A stretch of 64,000 bases of DNA. It comes from Deltaproteobacteria bacterium (lineage in GTDB: Bacteria; Lernaellota; Lernaellaia; JACKCT01). Below the pieces are notes generated by a model. That model saw only the letters and a program-made list of their open reading frames with translations. It ran no database searches and was not told the origin of the DNA. The stretch's first letter is position 1. Every line of letters begins with the position of its first letter. The DNA lies in contig JACKCT010000005.1 of assembly GCA_020633895.1 (NCBI GenBank), forward strand, positions 196,316 to 260,315. The letters run 5' to 3'. The translations under genes were made by a program, and so were the position numbers. Shown here piece after piece: positions 60,533 to 64,000 of the stretch.

Positions 60533-63500
60533 TGAATCGCCGCTTTTTGACAGCGCTTTTGGCGTGCGTGGGGATCCTTGTGCTCGTGGCCGGGGCGTCG
60601 GCCCAGGAGTCGGGCCATCTCAACGTTTTCGTGTTTGAAGAAGGGGCCGCCGCGCCGATGACGGACGTGCTGGTGTCCGTCGGCGGGCAGGACGAAGTCG
60701 CCGGAGACGACGGCTTGGCGCGCTTCGAGTTGTCGCCCGGAGAATACGAAATCGCCGCGCAGACGTCGTCCGGGACCAAGCACGTCCTGGGCGAGCGCGT
60801 TCCCGTCACCGCCGGCGAAACGACCGAAGTCCTCCTCACGACGCACCCCGGAGCCGCGCCCACCGCCGACATCGAGGCCCCCGTGGCCGCCGCGACGTCT
60901 GCCGTCGCCGACGCCGCCCCCACCGGCCCGCCGGGCGTCATCGAAGGCCATGTCACGAAGGTCGACACGGACGAAGCCGTCGAAGGCGCGCGGGTGTTCG
61001 TGCGCGGCGCGGCGGGAGAGGCGCGCACCGACGCGGACGGACGCTTCACCCTCACGCTCCCGCTCGGGACGCACACCCTGTCGATCCTGCACGGCGATTT
61101 TGACTCGCGCACCGTCGACGGGGTCGAGGTCAAATCCGGCGAGACAACGCCGTTCGACGTCGAACTCACGCCCAGTTCCCTGGCCCTGGCCGACTACACC
61201 GTCACCGCGCCCCATGTGGAAGGCGGTCTGGCGTCCATGCTGGAGACGCGCAAAAACGCCAACGCCGTCAGCGATGTCATCGGCGCCGAGCAGATCTCCA
61301 AGTCCGGCGACTCTTCGGCCGCCTCGGCTCTCAAGCGTGTCACGGGCCTGACGGTTGTCGGCGGAAAATATGTCTACGTGCGGGGCATGGGCGAGCGCTA
61401 TTCCAGCACCCTGCTCAACGGCGCCAGCCTGCCCAGCCCCGAGCCCGAGCGGCGCGTCGTGCCTTTGGATATGTTCCCGACGGATATGCTCAGCAGCGTG
61501 ATCGTGCAGAAAACCTATTCCCCCGACCTGCCCGGCGAGTTCGGCGGCGGCGCGGTGATCCTGCAAACGCGCGGCGTGCCCGATCAGTTTGTCGGCGAAG
61601 TGTCGGTCTCCGGCGGCTATCTGACCGGCACGACCGGCGAACGCGGTTTGATGGGCGAGAGCGGCTCGACCGACTGGCTGGGCATCGACGACGGCAGCCG
61701 TGACCTGCCCGGCAGCGTCCAGAACGCGACCGCCGACCAGGCGTTGCTGGAAGGCGATCGGTTCTCCAACGAGGGCTACTCGGCGGAGGAACTCGAGGAA
61801 TTCGGCGAGGACATGCCGCGTAACTGGGGAGTGCATCGGGAGGAGGTGCCGTATGATTATGGAATGTCGGCGACGGTCGGTTCGCCGTTTCATCCCTGGG
61901 GCATCCCCATGGGCATCCTGGGCGGCGTGACCTACGGCAACGACTGGGACCTCACCAAGAGCCATCGCAATTATTACATCGTCGGCGCGGGCGATGAGTT
62001 GGAACTCCAGCACGGGTACGATTTCGAGACGCTGGAGCACAGCATCGACCTGGGCGGTATCGTCACCGCGGGCATCAATCCGAGTGACAATCATAAGATT
62101 CTTTCGACGACCATGCTCATCCGCACGACCGACAACGAAAACCGCATCTACCACGGACGCAATCGCGACGCCGGGACGGTCATCCGGGTGACGCGCCAGC
62201 GATGGCTGGAGCGCGAGTTGTTCGTGCAGCAGTTGACCGGCGAGCACACGATTCCCGTGCTGGCGAATCTGGGGATCGACTGGCGCTACACCTTCTCCAA
62301 GGCCAAGCGGGACGAGCCCGACCGCCGCGAGACGCGCTACGATCTGGTCGAAAACACGGGAGCGTATATCCTCTCCGATCGCCCGGAAGGCAACCAGCGG
62401 TTGTTCTCCTACCTGGAGGACGAGAACCACGATTTGGGTCTGGACTTGTCCATGCCGTTCAAGGATTGGCGCGGCCTGGAAGCGAAGGCCAAGGTCGGCG
62501 CGGCGTACGTCACCCGCGAACGCAAGGTCGACACGCGGCGATTCAAATATCAGCACAAAGGCCCGCTCTCGACGGACCCGGATGTCATCTCCAAGCCCGC
62601 CGACGAAATCTTCGTGCCGGAAAACATCGGCCCGGACGGGTTCCAGTTCGAGGAGATCACCCGGCCCACGGACAACTACAGCGCCGAGCAGGAGATCACG
62701 GCGGTCTACGCCATGGCCGATCTGCCGATCCTGGAACCGTGGCGCGTCATCGGCGGCGCGCGCTACGAGGAGTCGACGCAGAAGCTGGAGACCTTCGAGC
62801 TGTTCAATCCGAACTCGGAACCGATCGAGGCGGACCTTGCATCCGACGACATCCTGCCGGCCGTGAACATGACCTACGCCCTCACCGACGAAATGCTCGT
62901 TCGCGGCGCGTACAGCAAGACGATTTCCCGCCCCGATTTTCGCGAACTGTCCCCGGCCACGTTCAACGACGTCACCGGCGGCCGGCAGATCTTCGGCAAC
63001 GAGAACCTGGATCGCACGCTGATCGAAAACCTGGACGCGCGTTGGGAGTGGTATCCCAGCAACGACCAGAGCCTGTCGTTCGGCGCCTTCTATAAGTTAT
63101 TTCAAGATCCCATCGAGCAGATCGTGGTGCCTTCGGCGCAGCAATCGGTGACGTTCGAAAATGCCGACGAGGCGACGAACTGGGGCTTGGAACTGGACTT
63201 TCGCAACAACTACGGATTTGTCGCGAATTGGGCGGAGGATCTGTACACGGCGGGCAATCTGTCGTGGATCGAATCGAAGGTGAAGCTCGGCGACGACGTG
63301 GGCGTGCAGACCGAGGACGAGCGCCCGCTGCAAGGGCAGTCGCCGTACGTCATCAACCTGATGCTCGGCTACGACAACCTGGACTCGGGCACCAGCGCGT
63401 CGGTGCTCTACAACGTCTTCGGCCCGCGCATCGACCAGGTCGGCGCCCAGGGCGCGCCGGATATCATCGAAGAACCCTTCCACCAGCTCGACCTGGTGGC

Positions 63501-63648
63501 CTCCCAATCGCTGCCCTACGGTTTCAAGATCAAGGCCAAGGCGCAGAACCTCCTGGATCTGGAAGCCCGCAAGATGCAGGACGACGAGATCGTCGAGCGC
63601 TACTTCAAGGGCCGCGCGTTCAGCCTGAGTTTGTCCTGGAGATATTAG
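60532..63648 (+). CDS. TonB-dependent outer-membrane receptor with two carboxypeptidase-like N-terminal domains
   Basis: 1038 aa. Signal peptide to about residue 24, two CarboxypepD_reg-like beta domains (about 28-105 and 140-220; GVIEGHVTKVDTDEAVEGARV), plug domain (about 240-360: RVTGLTVVGGKYVYVRGMGE, the LPSPEPERRVVPLDMFP segment and GEFGGGAVIL), and a 22-strand-type barrel ending with the beta-signal FSLSLSWRY. It probably imports a large substrate such as an oligosaccharide, peptide or metal chelate. No fixed ligand motif is seen. It is the last gene of the DUF3450-ExbB-ExbB-ExbD-TonB-TPR operon. Confidence 0.93.
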   Translation: MNRRFLTALLACVGILVLVAGASAQESGHLNVFVFEEGAAAPMTDVLVSVGGQDEVAGDDGLARFELSPGEYEIAAQTSSGTKHVLGERVPVTAGETTEVLLTTHPGAAPTADIEAPVAAATSAVADAAPTGPPGVIEGHVTKVDTDEAVEGARVFVRGAAGEARTDADGRFTLTLPLGTHTLSILHGDFDSRTVDGVEVKSGETTPFDVELTPSSLALADYTVTAPHVEGGLASMLETRKNANAVSDVIGAEQISKSGDSSAASALKRVTGLTVVGGKYVYVRGMGERYSSTLLNGASLPSPEPERRVVPLDMFPTDMLSSVIVQKTYSPDLPGEFGGGAVILQTRGVPDQFVGEVSVSGGYLTGTTGERGLMGESGSTDWLGIDDGSRDLPGSVQNATADQALLEGDRFSNEGYSAEELEEFGEDMPRNWGVHREEVPYDYGMSATVGSPFHPWGIPMGILGGVTYGNDWDLTKSHRNYYIVGAGDELELQHGYDFETLEHSIDLGGIVTAGINPSDNHKILSTTMLIRTTDNENRIYHGRNRDAGTVIRVTRQRWLERELFVQQLTGEHTIPVLANLGIDWRYTFSKAKRDEPDRRETRYDLVENTGAYILSDRPEGNQRLFSYLEDENHDLGLDLSMPFKDWRGLEAKAKVGAAYVTRERKVDTRRFKYQHKGPLSTDPDVISKPADEIFVPENIGPDGFQFEEITRPTDNYSAEQEITAVYAMADLPILEPWRVIGGARYEESTQKLETFELFNPNSEPIEADLASDDILPAVNMTYALTDEMLVRGAYSKTISRPDFRELSPATFNDVTGGRQIFGNENLDRTLIENLDARWEWYPSNDQSLSFGAFYKLFQDPIEQIVVPSAQQSVTFENADEATNWGLELDFRNNYGFVANWAEDLYTAGNLSWIESKVKLGDDVGVQTEDERPLQGQSPYVINLMLGYDNLDSGTSASVLYNVFGPRIDQVGAQGAPDIIEEPFHQLDLVASQSLPYGFKIKAKAQNLLDLEARKMQDDEIVERYFKGRAFSLSLSWRY

Positions 63649-63670
63649 TCGCGTCGTCGCGGCAAACGTT

Positions 63671-63713
63671 GGGTGCCACACTTTCGCGACGCCATCGGCG
63701 GAGAGAAGGTGTG
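63671..63713. repeat. Family C palindromic repeat
   Basis: GGGTGCCACACTTTCGCGAC ... GAGAGAAGGTGTGC. Confidence 0.6.
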
Positions 63714-63742
63714 CGTTTGGCGGGAAAGCACGCCCGACCTTT

Positions 63743-63969
63743 CAGAGCCGCGACCGTCAGGAAGCGGGTTCATTCGACTCAGTACAAGCGTTGTCATCCC
63801 GAACAGCTTGTCCGCCATAGCTTTAGCGAAGGCGGGCAGTGAGGGACCTCGCGTGCGTTGTTCGAAACGAGTCCGACCAAACTGTGCCTCGCGCGACACT
63901 GTCGGAAATGTTTGTCGCGGGGATCGTGCCGGGTTGAGCCAACCCGCTCCCTGACGGTCGCGGCTCTGA
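63743..63969. repeat. Family A dispersed inverted repeat, copy 6 (composite, 227 bp)
   Basis: Left arm CAGAGCCGCGACCGTCAGGA then AGCGGGTT; right arm is its complement with one or two mismatches, ending CTGACGGTCGCGGCTCTGA. A family B unit (TGTCATCCCGAACAGC ... GAGGGACCTCGCGTGCG) occupies 63792-63857. Confidence 0.75.
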
Positions 63970-64000
63970 AAGGCAGAATCCATTTCAAATAGCGTTCGAA

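Larger units (their letters stand above)
63649..64000. other. Repeat-rich intergenic region at window end
   Basis: 352 bp with no gene. Family C copy (63671-63713), then a large family A element (63743-63969) containing a family B unit. Confidence 0.7.

Noticed and set aside
1-64000. tRNA or rRNA genes
   Set aside because: No intergenic sequence shows a T-loop (GGTTCGAATCC) with matching acceptor stem or rRNA-like conservation by eye; tRNAscan would be decisive.

Overview
This is a high-GC bacterial chromosome segment from a Gram-negative organism: it encodes TonB/ExbB/ExbD, a TonB-dependent receptor, an outer-membrane barrel and many lipoproteins. The archaeal-like ValRS C-terminus, ThyX, B12-dependent ribonucleotide reductase and Bacillus-like dprA-topA-trmFO-xerC-hslV-hslU order fit an uncultivated deltaproteobacterial-grade lineage (Myxococcota, Bradymonadota or Lernaellota-like). 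That placement is inference. The Asp-rich lipoprotein linkers are the most distinctive lineage signature.

Layout. 1-9 kb: valS 3' end, two-domain dCTP deaminase, AdoCbl-dependent RNR (nrdJ), a zinc-ribbon membrane protein and thyX, i.e. a DNA-precursor neighbourhood. 9-15.5 kb: pepD, an S9 peptidase, then two divergent SGNH-hydrolase genes, one followed by a 41-aa membrane protein. 15.5-25 kb (minus strand): dprA, topA, trmFO, [two Cys-rich lipoproteins], xerC, hslV, hslU. 25-31 kb (plus): four tandem paralogous lipoproteins of about 470 aa. 31-35.3 kb: an exported TldD-like protein, then a beta-propeller lipoprotein and a small OM barrel. 35.5-39 kb: GT2, DUF2304, membrane SGNH protein, PduO-type cobalamin adenosyltransferase. 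39.4-47 kb (minus): large Asp-rich lipoprotein, acyl-CoA ligase, GT-C glycosyltransferase, helical protein, ArsA-type ATPase. 47.3-49 kb: moeA-moaC. 49.4-53.6 kb: AGCS symporter, a serine protease with its catalytic segments in permuted order, and a YhhN-like membrane protein. 53.9-63.6 kb: beta-helix lipoprotein, then an operon DUF3450-ExbB-ExbB-ExbD-TonB-TPR-TonB-dependent receptor.

Functional links. nrdJ needs adenosylcobalamin, which the PduO-type transferase at 38.5 kb would supply. Dcd, NrdJ and ThyX together cover dNTP supply. The last operon is a self-contained energised outer-membrane transporter. At least nine secreted proteins carry Asp-rich tracts, suggesting a common surface-display or sorting habit.

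Intergenic DNA is populated by three dispersed repeat families: A, arms beginning CAGAGCC; B, TGTCATCCCGA; C, a GTGCCACACTTTC palindrome. Three genes also carry short tandem repeats that start at or cross their stop codons. No tRNA, rRNA, CRISPR array, transposase or phage gene was seen.
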